Part shown: positions 10,306-21,685 of the stretch, one piece after another
How positions within the stretch are numbered: position 1 is the stretch's first letter
Layout: each line of letters starts with the position of its first letter
Assembly: GCF_000143415.4 (NCBI RefSeq)
Contig: NW_003314332.1
Coordinates: 580,674-644,673, forward strand
Reading direction: 5' to 3'
Length of the DNA: 64,000 nt
DNA from: Selaginella moellendorffii
Lineage: Eukaryota > Streptophyta > Lycopodiopsida > Selaginellales > Selaginellaceae
The notes under the pieces: generated by a model
What the model was told of the DNA's origin: nothing
Seen by the model: the letters and a program-made list of their open reading frames with translations, nothing else
Databases searched by the model: none
Made by a program: the position numbers and the translations under genes

Positions 10306-12548
10306 ATGGGATGCACGAGCTCCAAGGTCGACAACGAAGAGAAGGTCGCGCGATGCAAGGCCAGGAAGCGATTCATGAAGCACGCGGTGGCATCGCGGCA
10401 TCAATTCGCGGCCAGTCATGCCGCGTACGTGCAAGCGCTCAAGAACGTAGGAGCGGCATTCCGGCAGTTTGGCGAGACCGAGATCCCCGACACGACCTCA
10501 TCGTCTTCCACCGATCACGACTACAATCCATCGTCTCCAACGACGCCGGACGCTAAGCCGCCGCCTCGCCCTCTCTTCCTTCCACCGCCATCGCCCAACG
10601 ATCGCCACGGCCTCAAGCTCGATCCCGCCAGTGTGATTCTCGAGGAAGAGGAGCTCTCGCCGGATCTCAGCCCCGAGAAGAAGAAGGATCATCGCGTCAA
10701 GAACAAGAAGAGCAGCGGCGGTAGAGAGGTTCTTCCACCGCCATTGCCACTTGGTAGCGCTCCACCGCCGCCGCCTCCTCCCAAATCTTCGGCATGGGGC
10801 TTTCTCGATCCATTCCAGGAGGACGAAGCCACCGCGGCCGTGGCTGTGGCGGCTGAGACCTTCACTGTGTCTTCCAAGAGCACCAGTGGCCGCGCTCGCG
10901 CGAAGCTGTGGTTTCCAGCGGCGGAGAAGGATCTGGAGCAGCGGTCCAGCGATAACAGCCTGGCGATCATCGTGAGGCGATCGGGAAGCAAGGAGCTTGT
11001 GGATGTTCTTCGCGAGCTGGACGAGCTTTTCCTCCGGGGCTACCAGAGCGGCAAAGAGGTAGGGAAGCTGCTCGAGGCGAGGAAGATCCACTACCACTCC
11101 AATTTCGTGGAGAATCGAGGTAGGATGCTCGTTGTTCCTGGGGCTAGATTTTCTGTTCTCATCGATCGCTACGCGCAGGGTTTGATTCTCACTCCAGCAA
11201 GGTTCTCAATGCGATCTCTTGGTCCAACTGGAAGTCGCCGCTCAAGCGCAAAACGGAGGAGACGGCGCTCGCAGTGACCGACGAGGATTTTGGAGCTCAC
11301 TCGGGCACTCTGGATCGGCTGCTTGTCTGGGAGAAGAAGCTCTACGAAGAAATGCGAGTAAGTTTTTTTCTTCTTGGTTTTGGAAGCTCTTTTGATCGAT
11401 CGATCGATGGGTTGCCACAGACTGCCGAGGCGAATCGAATCGAGTATGAGAAGAAGTGCGCCCAGCTCCGGCACCAGGACTCCAAGGGCGACTACAACGA
11501 GTCCATCGACAAGACGCGCAACATGATCAAGATGCTCCAGACGAGGATCGTGGTGGCGCTTCAGGGAGTGGACACTGCCGTGGCGGCCATCATCAAGATC
11601 CGCGACGAGGAGCTCTATCCCCAGCTCCTGGAGCTGGAAGAAGGGTATGCCACGCGTGTTCTAGGCTCATTGACGATTGGTCATTTCAGGTTGACTGGAA
11701 TGTGGGCGGAGCTCTACGCCGTCCACGAGAAGCAGTATGCGGCGGTGAGCCGGATGAGGCCTCTGGATTGTCTCTTGGGCTCGGTGGAGGCGACGAGCAA
11801 CATCCATCGCTTGGCAACCTCGCAGCTCGAGGCATCGCTAGACAATTGGTACAGCTGCTTGAACAAGCTCATCACCAGCCAGAGGGACTACATGAGGAAC
11901 CTGTGCGGCTGGGTGCGGCTCTGCGTGATGCCGTTCGAGGACATCAAGGATTCTCCAACTCTGTCGGCTGGATCATCGACTCCTCCAATCCACGACGTCT
12001 GTCTCGAGTGGCACCAGGCTCTGGATCGCCTCCCGGACAAGGTGGCCTTGGAGGCCATCAAGAGCTTCGTGGCGGTGATCCACAAGATCGTGGAGCTGCA
12101 GAACACGGAGCTCCAGCACCGGAAGAAGGTGGAGTCACTCACCAAGGAGATCGACAAGAAGGTGGCCTACATCCAGAACTACGAGAAGAAACACCCCGAC
12201 TCGGCCTCCACTACCACTGCCACGGCCTCGGATCATCACCACCATAGCAATCACCTGGACGAGACCGACGAGCTCACGGTTCTCCACGACATTCTTCCGC
12301 CAAAGAGCCCGCTTGCCGATAGGAGAGCCGCGGTGGATTTGCTCCGGAGGAAGCTGGAAGAGGAGAAGGAGCAAGTTTCCAAGGCGGTGTATGATACCCG
12401 AGCTATGACACTGAATAGCCTCCACACCGGACTCCCCAGCGTGTTCCAGTCGGTGGCCGGCTTTGCGAGCGTTTGCTCCCAGGCCTTCCAGTTGCTTTAC
12501 CACAACGCTCGCGTCAACAAGGAGGAAGCTAGTAGCTATTCGCCATGA
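10306..12548 (+). CDS. DUF630/DUF632 protein, copy 2
   Basis: Four exons (10306-11119, 11179-11357, 11421-11644, 11690-12548) encode 691 residues. The internal Met at 10306 (MGCTSSKVDNEEK) is chosen over an upstream in-frame ATG at 10171 because it aligns with copy 1 and restores the myristoylation motif. DUF630 at the N-terminus, Pro-rich linker, then DUF632 with the same blocks as copy 1 (HYHSNFVENRG, SGTLDRLLVWEKKLYEEM, LHTGLPSVFQSVAGFA). It lacks the His/Asp run of copy 1. Intron 2 holds a (GATC)n run at 11393-11410. The last codons overlap the first unit of a 35-base tandem repeat. A third, broken copy of the 3' end lies at 21140. Confidence 0.92.
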
Positions 12549-12632
12549 TCTAGAGGAGGAAGCTCGTAGGTATTCGCCATGATCTAGAGGAGGATACTCG
12601 CAGCTATTCGCCAGAGCTCGGGGAGGAGGAGA
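12526..12632 (+). repeat. About 35-base tandem repeat spanning the stop codon
   Basis: Three decaying units built on GAGGAAGCT...TATTCGCCATGATCTA start within the last codons of DUF632 copy 2 and run into the 3' UTR. The same array is present in the duplicated fragment at 21400-21545, where it has four or more units. Confidence 0.8.
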
Positions 12633-13044
12633 TTTTGCGGCAATCTATTTCACTAGCTATGCTTTCTACTTGTATATATGTTGGTGCTCTACGCCATTTT
12701 GAATTTAAAGGACTGTTATGAGTATATGCTCTTGAATTCCCGCTTTATTTATCTAGGGTTTTTAGCGTTTTTGTCCAGGAAATCTGCTTTTGATCGTTGG
12801 TCCGCCAGATTCTAGTAAGTGAGAGAGTTCGCAAGGAGGCAGCAGGCATATCCCCTCTCCATCAACATGCGCGAAGGGAAGTTCAACACTGCCGCTAGTT
12901 TTGCTGCGAAGCTCAAGTCTAGGTCGTCTGGATTTGTAGAGGTGGTCGTCAAGGCGGTCTCTATCCCACCATTAGGGGATCCTGTGACTGATGGCAGGGT
13001 AGCAGCCACAGCAGCAGCTGAACAGGGTTGATCGATCGGATATA
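12633..13044. other. 3' UTR and spacer
   Basis: Polyadenylation-like AT-rich sequence around 12660-12740, then short frames without motifs. No gene supported. Confidence 0.45.
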
Positions 13045-13625
13045 ATGGCCCTCCTTGGAGGTCTGAGAGGTCCCTTTGAGAATTGGATAACGTTTGGCAG
13101 GGAGCTTTTGCGGAAGCCAGGGCTTCCTTCAATCATCATTGACGAGGCTAATAGGCTGCGGAGCAGATGGACCTCGCAACGCTATTTCATCGTGTTGACC
13201 AAGGAGGCTAACATAGCCAACGTGATTCTGCCAGAAAGTGTTTGTGAGATCATGTGATGTGTCTACGATGACAGGAGGAAACATCATTTCATGAGATTGC
13301 AGCTGCGTATGATCCTGCAACACTGCCTCGGAGGTGCACCTCTTTGGACAGCAGGTTGTTACCTAGCCGTGTGAAGGTGGTGTGGTGAGTGAAGATGAGC
13401 TTCTTTATGGACACGTTCTCAGCAAGGAGGCACTCTATAGCCTCATCCAGCATAAGTTTCTTCACTTCAGGGACATGAGACTCTCGGCCAAGGACCTTTT
13501 GTGGTACAAAGGGCATTGGCCTGTTGTCATGCCGCTTTCCAAGCCACACTACCATGCGAGTTCTTGCGCATTAAGACAGGCGAAATGGAGGAGTCTACAG
13601 GGCTGTTCGAAGAATTTGAGGGCTT
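13045..13625 (+). pseudogene. Relic of a P-loop ATPase-like gene
   Basis: The frame beginning MALLGGLRGPFENWITFG contains LPSIIIDEANRL, which resembles a Walker B motif (four hydrophobics then DE), and FIVLTKEANIANVILPES, where a sensor strand would be. After a stop, further frames (YGHVLSKEALYSLIQHKFLHF) look like the C-terminal part of the same kind of protein. No Walker A is present. Frame changes and missing ends mark it as a relic; the family call is tentative. Confidence 0.35.
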
Positions 13626-13639
13626 GCTAAAATTGATGC

Positions 13640-14086
13640 TTTGTGCAGCAATGCTATGATTTGCTTTGGTTTTCTTATGAAAACATTTTATGTTTTTTTA
13701 TGTGTTCTACTTTTTTTCAATTTATATATCCATATACAAATTTTCTTGTTATTTTCTTATTTGTAATAGTTTTTCCATGAGCTCTTTTAATCTTTTATCA
13801 TATTAAAGTTTCTTATTATTATAATGTTAGATTTTGATAGCCATTGCATTGGTTTCAATCTAGACCACTTGCTTCTGTAGATAAACTAGGTTTTGGGTTA
13901 ATTGAATATACATTTTTTTTTCTTTTCTAAATAATATACTCTTCCTTTGTGGTAGCCTTTTCCTCCTCTTTTCAATATTCCCAAATTTCCTATATATCTT
14001 CAAGGGATAACATTGAGCACATTAAATTTGGACTTTCAATGTTCTTAAATTTCCCATATGTTTTTGAAGGATAATATTGAGCACAA
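13640..14086. other. AT-rich spacer, start of retroelement tract
   Basis: A stretch at about 13810-13905 (TTGATAGCC, TGGTTTCAATCTAGACCA) resembles the start of the Gypsy LTRs at 17580 and 57040 and may be the remains of a 5' LTR. Otherwise featureless. Confidence 0.35.
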
Positions 14087-14544
14087 TGTAATCTCTTAAA
14101 TTTAGACTTTTCAGGCCAGTACTATTCAAACCTAAAGATGTTTAACCCTAAGTATCCCAAAATTTTTAACGAATTGGAAAAAAGGATGCACTTTTATTTA
14201 TGGGCCCTTTCCCTCTATATTTAAACTTTATACATCATCTTTTGAGTCATTTTCTTTGGTTGCTTACAATCCATTATACTTCTTTACAAGTTCACACCCT
14301 CGTAAATAGAAGTTAAGAGCCCCAACTCTCCCAAGAGCCGAGACTAATTTGATGCCAAATGTAACCTCCTAAATTTGGATCTCCTGAGAGTCCAGTACTA
14401 TTCAAACCCAAAGATGCCTAATTTTAAGTATCCCAAGAACCTTAATTGATTAAAAAAAAGGGTGCACTTTTATTCATAGGCCCTTTTTTTTTATATTTGA
14501 ACTATGGATTGTATTTCGAGTCATTCTCTTTGGTTGTTTATACA
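14087..14544 (-). mobile_element. Cassandra-like TRIM retrotransposon, decayed
   Basis: Two direct copies of about 183 bases (14087-14268 and 14360-14544), each starting TGTAA and ending TACA, flank a 91-base centre. Each copy contains, on the minus strand, a diverged 3' half of 5S rRNA. A primer-binding-like TTTGGCATCA sits next to the right copy on the minus strand, which sets the orientation. No target-site duplication is visible. No coding capacity. Confidence 0.65.
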
Positions 14545-14983
14545 TAGCCACTTGTGTGAATTAAAGCCTTCTCTTGAATATCTTCAAATACATATTTAAA
14601 CATGCTAACTATTATGAGATGTCTTTTAACAATTATATCATCTATGTCAAGGGTTATTTGAGTTAGTTATGCAATTTGATATTTGCTTCTAGAGTTTCTT
14701 GCTTTATACAAAGTTAAATATGTCAAAGTAGATTAAATTGGATATATTATAACTAGCACTTCCTCAAGATCTTATGAGATTTATTTTTACAACTCTTTTT
14801 GATTGTTATAATGGAGGTTGATGTTGTTGTTACTTTTGTTCAAGGACAAAGATAAGGTCATGGTTGTGGTCATGATGTTTGCTATTGAGCATGTGATAAA
14901 GTTTATCATATATATCAATATTGTTAACATTTCCTGTTTTGATACTTGAAATTCTTTCAAGAAATGGAAAGTCACATAAGTAG

Positions 14984-15179
14984 TGTATAATCTCTTGAGT
15001 TTAGACTTCTTAAAAGATCATCCAACCCAATACTATTTAAACCCAAAGACGTTTAACCCCAAGTATTCCAAGACCCTTAACCGATTGGAAAAAAGGGTGC
15101 ACTTTTATTTATAAACTCTTTCCCTTTATATTTGAACTTTATGGATTATCTCTCAAATCGTTCTTTTTGGTCATTTACA
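14984..15179 (-). mobile_element. Solo LTR of the Cassandra-like family
   Basis: A 196-base sequence starting TGTATAA and ending TTTACA matches the LTRs at 14087, 14360 and 17627 along its whole length, in the minus orientation. A single copy without internal domain fits a solo LTR left by recombination. Confidence 0.6.
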
Positions 15180-15550
15180 TAGTGACTTTGCACAAATAAG
15201 TCAATGACCCCTTCATTCTTTCGAAAATACAATCAAAGAATTCACTTAGCACTGGTTCATTCCATATTCACTTTCTAAGGTCAATTTTGTAATAAAAAGT
15301 CCTTTACTATCCTCTTTGTATTGGTCAATATAGATTCATATTTTTCCTCTATTGCTTAGCTGAAATGGTTAAAGTGTGTATTTGGATCCAAGGATATAAC
15401 TTATCTTAGGTACTAAATTTCTAGTGAAGATTTGCAAGTTAATGTTAATAAACCCTTAGTTATTTTGAAATTCCCTAGTCCAAAGTGTGAATGATATGCA
15501 GAGCTTCCTTAACAAAGTGCAATATCTTAATCATTTTATTAATCATCTTT
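15180..15550. other. AT-rich spacer
   Basis: Nothing recognisable apart from possible edges of the Gypsy relic that follows. Confidence 0.4.
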
Positions 15551-17544
15551 CTAATCATACAACACTATTGCAAGTGTTGCTCAAATTGTTAATATCATCT
15601 TTTATTTGGTCTGAGGAATGTGAGTAAGCATTTATAAATCTCAAAAAACTATTGATGATTCTTTCAATTTAGTGTATCCTGACTACACTTAAGCACATGA
15701 ATACTTTTGATATTGTTCTTAGGGGTGTGTTGATGCAAAAAAGTATAAGTGTACCTAGTCAACATTATCTTATTATATATATCAATTGTACATTATAACT
15801 AATAGAGGCAAACTACTTCATGATAAAGGAGCATTTAATAACAGTTCAAGATTTAAAATATATGCATACTTACATGGTTCTCCAACATTACTAAAGTGTG
15901 TACTTCATTATTAAAGAAGAAGAATGATCATACTACTCAATATACTCTAAAACTTTAGATATATAATTTCAAGTTTATTCATCACCTAAGAAGTTTTATA
16001 GTTATTGCTAATATCCATTCTTAAATTCCTTTTTTTCTTTGCTCTCTTTTCATATTCTTAATAAGTATGTTGTTCTAACATTAATAAATTTTCCAGACAA
16101 GGATTTCATGCTATCAATGGCTATTATACTTGATGTTTAGTTTCTATAAGATGCGAAGCTTGATTTACCTTCTCTTAACATAAATTGTAAAGCTCAAAAG
16201 ATTGATAGTTGTGAATTTGAAAGTTTTGTGATAGGTTTGAGAATCTTATATCATTTGTTGATAATTTGTTATTTTGGTATTTACATTCTCAATATCACTT
16301 TAAGAATAACCTTCTTTATTTTATGCAAATTGATTTTGATGAACATTTTCACCTAATAGTGCTTTTGATTTTTATTCTACTCTCTCTTCATGCTTCCCAT
16401 AACTTGCCTATTTTTTTTAGTTATATAGGACATTATTGTATGACTAAAAAGTTGTATAAGTTTTTCTATTAGCTGGAAATACAACATAATGTTATTTAGT
16501 AAGTGTGTAGCTATATTTAGTGGCAAGTTCATAATCCTCCCTGTTATACTGTAAAAGAACAGTTAAAGTCAATTGTAACTTCCTATCTATTTAAGTTAAT
16601 GACATTTGATTTTATAAGCCTTTTCCATAGTTGATTGCTAACAATGAGTACATTATTATTACCTTTAACCACTTCACTCATTGAGTGGAAGTTAGTGCTC
16701 TTATTAATGTGTTTACAACTGTTATTAAATACTTCTTCCTCAATTGAATAATGTTTCAACATTTATGTCTAAAGTAGATTCTCTCAGATAATGATCCTAT
16801 GTTTATAGCTAATGCATTTTACATTTAATTGAGGATATGTCACATTTTCATAAGTGTTTATTATCTATAGATGGATGGTTTGGTAAAATAACTCGTTCGA
16901 ACTTTCAAATAGATAATTTTGAAATATTTGAACTTTCAATATTCAAATTGGGATGGTTTTTTACTATTTCTTTGGTATGCATATGTCATATAGGTACATA
17001 ATTCTATTAATGTTTCACTATTTAACATTTTATATACTCATGATCCAATATTGCTAATAGAGTTAAATTTATCTTTGTGATTATCATAAGTTGTTGATGT
17101 TAGGTCCTAAGATTAATATTTGACAAGCATTCTTCCTCTAGTTCAAATGAAGTCTGTTGAATGAACACTTAGGCCACGTACAAATAAGAAAATAATAGCA
17201 TCACAACTCTCATCATCATCCACTTGTAAAGTACAAAATGGATGACTTAGTATTGGTTTATTTTCCTAATTTTGCGGTATATAGTTTGTATGCTAAGAGC
17301 AAGGGACCATGTCAAGTGTTATAACAAGTTGAACTGCAAGTTTATGAAATTCAACATGAGATCCAATAAGTTAATCCTCAAAAAATAATGCATATAAAAT
17401 GGGTAAAGCACTTTATATAAAAGGATCAAGAATAAATGGCACCACCTATATATCAACTAGTGTCTCTTTTTAATGTTCCTCTAGATCTTAATCTATCAAC
17501 CAAAGAATCCTATTATCCTTCTATCCTTCCAAAAAAAGGGGATG
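15550..17544 (+). mobile_element. Heavily decayed Gypsy retrotransposon pol
   Basis: Broken frames on the plus strand follow Gypsy order. Near 15600-15740 come FIWSEECE and RGVLMQKS, at the RT/RNase H border. Near 16650-16900 come LIEWKL and an integrase-core-like stretch. Near 17235 comes MDDLVLVYFPN, as in the integrase C-terminus. The end has a polypurine tract (AAAAAAAGGGG at about 17530) followed directly by TGTGAAGTGTAG, where the 3' LTR begins. No chromodomain is seen. Stops occur every few dozen codons and the base composition is very AT-rich, as in old methylated elements. Confidence 0.6.
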
Positions 17545-17626
17545 ATGTGAAGTGTAGTGAGTACAACTATATTGTTATATATGATTATTAGCATAGTGAA
17601 ATTTTATAGCTATTGGATTGGATCAC

Positions 17627-18042
17627 TGTAAGTAACTAAAGAGAACAACTTGAGAGATGATCCATGAAGTTCGAATATAAAAGGAAAAGGCCCATGAATA
17701 AGAATGCACCCCCTTTTCCAATTGGTTAAGGGTATTAGGATATTTGGGGTTAAGCTTCCTTGGGTTTGAATAGTACTGGGCTAGGTGACTTCCCGGGAAG
17801 TTCAAATTCAAAAGCTTACATTTGGTATTAGAAAGGTCTCGGGTCTAACTCTGTTGGTTGGCTAGAGAATCACACCATATGTTAATTGACATTTGGTTGG
17901 TCTAGTTTGCTCCTGCTAGGCTTGACCCGAGGGGTAGGGTGTCAAGAGAGCGGGGCTTGGGATACTTGGCATTAAGCATCCTTGGGTTTGAATAATATTA
18001 AGCTAGGTGACTTCTCGGGAAGTCCAAATTTAGGAGCTTACA
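17627..18042 (+). mobile_element. Cassandra-like TRIM with 5-base target duplication
   Basis: The element starts TGTAAG and ends CTTACA and is flanked by a perfect ATCAC duplication (17622-17626 and 18043-18047) inside the decayed Gypsy LTR. The left LTR (17627-17822, 196 bases) is followed at once by TTTGGTATTAGAAAGG, a near match to the initiator-Met tRNA primer site. The right LTR is 5'-truncated (about 17965-18042) after a G-rich tract. Both LTRs contain the 5S-rRNA-like segment. No coding region. Cassandra TRIMs are defined by 5S sequence in their LTRs, so the family call rests on that feature. Confidence 0.8.
17749..17803 (+). repeat. 5S-rRNA-like segment in LTR
   Basis: The plus strand reads GTTAAGC..CCTTGGG, then TAGTACTGGGCTAGGTGAC and TCCCGGGAAGTTC, matching the 3' half of plant 5S rRNA, which includes the internal RNA polymerase III control boxes. 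It is not a 5S gene: the 5' half is missing and it lies within an LTR. A second copy is at about 17977-18026. Confidence 0.75.
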
Positions 18043-19870
18043 ATCACTTTTTTCTATATATAAGCTAGGGTTCTTGGCTTTAATATATATATTTTTGTAT
18101 TTCATTTTTTATATTTATATTGGATTATATTATTTATTTATTTATATTTTATTTTCAATTTTATTTTAAATATTTATAAAGTATTGAAATTAAGACATAA
18201 TATATTCTTTGATGAAGATAATAGACTAGTGAAACTAGCTGAAGTAGTTTTATATTATGAATATATTAACTTACAGTAACTAGTAGTAAAAATGAACTAC
18301 AAATACTATAGGTAGTAAGATTCTGCCATCACAAAATTCACTACAACAAACCATAGAAGGATCAAATTAACATATAAAAAAAATAATGATTATAAAAAAA
18401 CCATTTATACTCATATCAATCATAAAATATTTTAACTCATATTAACATAAAAAGAAGAAAAAATTTAAAAGAGGGTAAGGTTTAACTTCCATAAATTTAA
18501 TATAAGTACTTTAGTTATTTAACCCCACCAAATACCACTTAAAAGAGTCTCACTCAACTTCTATGGGTCCTTATCCCAAATTGGGGTATTTGCTAAGACC
18601 CTAAAAGTGGTTTCAAAACCACACCTAAGTGCTCTATATGTCCAAATCTCAGTTTAGCCACTTAAAGGTATTGTTAACATACCAAACTTTTATATTAATA
18701 AAAAATTACTTATGCCATGGTCATGTATCTTAAAACTTAGACTATCCACTCATAAGTGGTCATTCTATAACCACTCTTTAGCATCTAATGCCCCAAAACA
18801 TGGGGAAATGTTCATTATCCTTCAACATCCTTTATTTGATCTCACAAAGTCCCTTTCCAATGGTAGTGCTCACTAACATTGCTATTAAGTCAATGCTAGG
18901 AAAGCCCATCTAATATATCCCACTAACCTTTCAGACTTTCTCACCATATAACTATACTTTTAGTTATTAAGCAAGAAGACCACTCTTTTTTCTTTCCATA
19001 ATCAAGGACTTTGATATGACATTTCAAAACACTGTAGTCTAATACAAGCTTTATAGATACTCTCCCCACTTTTTGCCACTAGAGTGCCCCAACCATATAG
19101 GTGAAGTGAGATTTTGATAAACCACGTAAAGTATCTAAGTAGGTAGTGCCACTTATATTTAAATTGGGAACATTGACCATTTAATCTCCTGAAGAAGCTC
19201 TTAAATACTCCACTAAATCATCTTATTTATTCATCTATATTTACTCTAGCCTTGGATTCCTCATTATTCATATTATCACCCACTACATAAATATAACTTT
19301 CTTTAATCACACTAGTTCCCTTGGAACCTTATTATGCTATAAAGACCTACAAAACCTCCTAGGGTTTGGGAGATAAATAGATTTTTACCCTTTGAACTTG
19401 AAAGTAATCTTGTATTTGGTCTAGAATTGGATTTTAGACTTGGTTTTGGATTTGATCTAAGCCCCAGTCTCGGACCCAATCTTATATTTGGTCTCAAACC
19501 CAATCTTAAACTTGATCTCGGACTTAATCTCTCATACCCAATTTCAAATCTATCTTGAATTGATTTTGGACTTGATCTTATATCTTAGGCTTGGTCTCAA
19601 CACTTCTATATGTTATAACATTTGTCATGTATTAATCATTATTTTGTCCCTTTCTAGAGATTCACTTATCCATAATTTTGTGGTTGTTCCTCAAGTGTTT
19701 CTTTAAAAGTTCCACTCCCACTCTTGACTTTTAAATTGAAGCTTTTGTTCTAAATATATTTTCTCATTAAATTTTTGTTTTGGCCACTACTACATAGCCC
19801 ACATTCAGCTCCATTTTAGGATTTATAGAGCATTCTTAAGGGATATTTTAATTTTTCTTTTATAAATGGA

Positions 19871-20480
19871 TAAATTTTCCATCATTTACATAGAGTGACC
19901 TCCTTAGGATTTAAATAACAAACAATGATCATTGACAAGATAAAAAGGAATTTTGTGTAGATAATATGTTTTTGTTTCTAGCATTGAGATTCATTGACTT
20001 AGCTATTTTTTATTTCTCTTTTTATTCATTTTATTATTATATATATTTATGTAATATATGATGCTTATGTAAAAGAAAAACAAGATCATAAAAGAATATT
20101 CAACTTATTTTGGCAAGGTTTTTGAAAATTTTGATAGATTTGTCAAGGTTGATTCTAAGAAAACACAAAAGTTCAGCATTGAAATACTCAAATTTTTACC
20201 TAGCTTAATTCCTAAAGCTTCTTAATGTGTTAGATTCCCATGGAGTCCAAGAGGAGTAAAAGACCTCTTGTTGCAGGATTGGGACAATTCTCCACTTGCT
20301 TCGAAATATAAAATGAATAATATGACAAGCAGAAACAGAAGGAAAAACAAAACAAAGTCTAACATCCAAATCTGATCATACCTATTTTCAAGATGTCTAC
20401 AAAAAGTTAAAGCATCACTTATAATCAAATTGAGATAAAGAGAAGAAAAAGATACCTAATACTCACCTCAAACAAAAATT
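19871..20480. other. AT-rich spacer
   Basis: No gene, repeat or motif that I can support. Poly-T and AT runs throughout. Confidence 0.45.
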
Positions 20481-20486
20481 CAATGT

Positions 20487-21015
20487 TCAGCCTGATCCAA
20501 AGACAGTACCTTGTTGCTTGTAGGTGCCAAACGAGGAAATGAATGGAACATTTCCAGAGGCAGTAGCAGCAAGGCACACACTCAGAGAATTTCGCTGCTT
20601 GTTGCCTTGTCCACTCATTGTCACGCCTGTCCAATAGCTCGCCTGGAGATAAGAGATCAAACCTTGGAGGTTTTCTCTTTCCATTGTAATCTCTATAGAA
20701 GAACGTTGCTCAGACGAGATACTTGTTGCCCAGCACCACTGGAACCTCGTAGCAATTCTTCTCATTGTATCCATCCAGGAAATATCTCAGCATTCTGAGA
20801 TCTTGAGAAGAATTTGAAATGGAAACACTGGTCACAGCACATGTGGAGGTGAATCCGGCCCAGCATCTCTCACCCACACCTGGCCTCCAGAATCTGTGAA
20901 ATCAATCGTTCCACCTTTAGAAGATCTTGAAAAAAAATGAATGGAAAGTGAGGCGAGAGCTTACTCGCATCATGCACTAGGATAAGACCGCCAATGAAGA
21001 GGAGCGCCAGCGCCA
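20487..21015 (-). pseudogene. Malectin-like domain receptor fragment
   Basis: On the minus strand, exon 1 would start at 21015 with a hydrophobic signal-like MALALLFIGGLILVHDAS and a GTAAGC donor. Further on come YFLDGYNEKNCYEV, LGNKYLV, TFFYRDYNGKRKPPRFD and VCLAATASGNVPFISS. These match the core of malectin-like domains of plant receptor kinases (NCY, ATF.YGNYDG, VCL..T...PFIS). An in-frame stop follows LGNKYLV and no kinase domain is present, so this is a relic of a receptor ectodomain. Confidence 0.6.
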
Positions 21016-21139
21016 TTCTCTAGCATGTTATGTGGCACATCACTTGCCACATAAGCCAAGATTGCCAGTCTGTGAGAACATTTCTTATGATTATATCATT
21101 GAAGTTTTATTAATGTCAAATGAGAAATCGAGGATTTCT

Positions 21140-21640
21140 CTAGTGTCAGACCACCATAGCAACAGTAGCAATCACCTAGATGACACCAACAAGCTCACCT
21201 TCACAGCACCAAAGAGCCTACTAGGAGAGCTGTGGTGGATTTACTCAGGAGGAAGCTGGAAGAGGAGAAGGAGCAACTTTCCAAGGCAGTGTATGATACC
21301 AAAGCTATGACACTGAACAGCCTTCACACGGGACTCCCCAGCGTATTCCAGTTGTTGTCGGGCTTCGAAAGAATTTTCTCCCGCTCTACCACAACAGGAG
21401 GAAGCTAGTGCCATGATCTAGAGAAGGAAGCTTGTAATGATCTAGAGGAAGGTTGCAGCTATTCACCATGATCTAGAGAAGAAAGCTCGCAGCTATTCGC
21501 CGTATTCTCGAGGAGGAAGTTCCCAGCTATTCGCCATGATCTAGAACTCAAGGGGGAGGAGTTTTTGCCACGATCTATTTCATGCTTCTACTTAGTAAAT
21601 GTTATGAGTAATATACTCACGAATAAGCAAATCTTCCCGC
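21140..21640 (+). pseudogene. Duplicated 3' end of DUF632 copy 2
   Basis: Nearly base-for-base copy of 12230-12760: the segment coding for LLRRKLEEEKEQ.SKAVYDT and LNSLHTGLPSVFQ, the stop region, the 35-base tandem array (expanded here) and the downstream CCCGCTTTAT..AGGGTT sequence. A small deletion and frame changes break the reading frame. No 5' part of the gene is present, so it was copied as a fragment about 9 kb away. Confidence 0.88.
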
Positions 21641-21685
21641 TTTATTCCATCCAGGGTTCTTGGGCTAGGGTTTTGGGGAGCTCCG

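Larger units (their letters stand above)
17545..19870 (+). mobile_element. Decayed long LTR, same family as the LTR at 57 kb
   Basis: After the polypurine tract the sequence aligns piece by piece with 57030-59000: TATTAGCATAGT..AATTTT and ATATATAAGCTA at the start, GAGTCTCA(C/T)TCA, AAGTAGGTAGTGCCAC and TATTTACTCTAG in the middle, then a run of (T)TGGACTTGGTTT-like units matching the GGACTC array, then AGCTCCATTTT near the end. C-to-T changes dominate, as expected from deamination of methylated cytosine. A Cassandra-like TRIM is inserted at 17627. Confidence 0.65.

Noticed and set aside
10498-11097. 199-residue minus-strand frame opposite DUF632 copy 2
   Set aside because: Antisense shadow of the Pro-rich linker.
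17749-17803. A 5S rRNA gene
   Set aside because: Only the 3' half is present, diverged and embedded in LTRs with a target duplication outside them.
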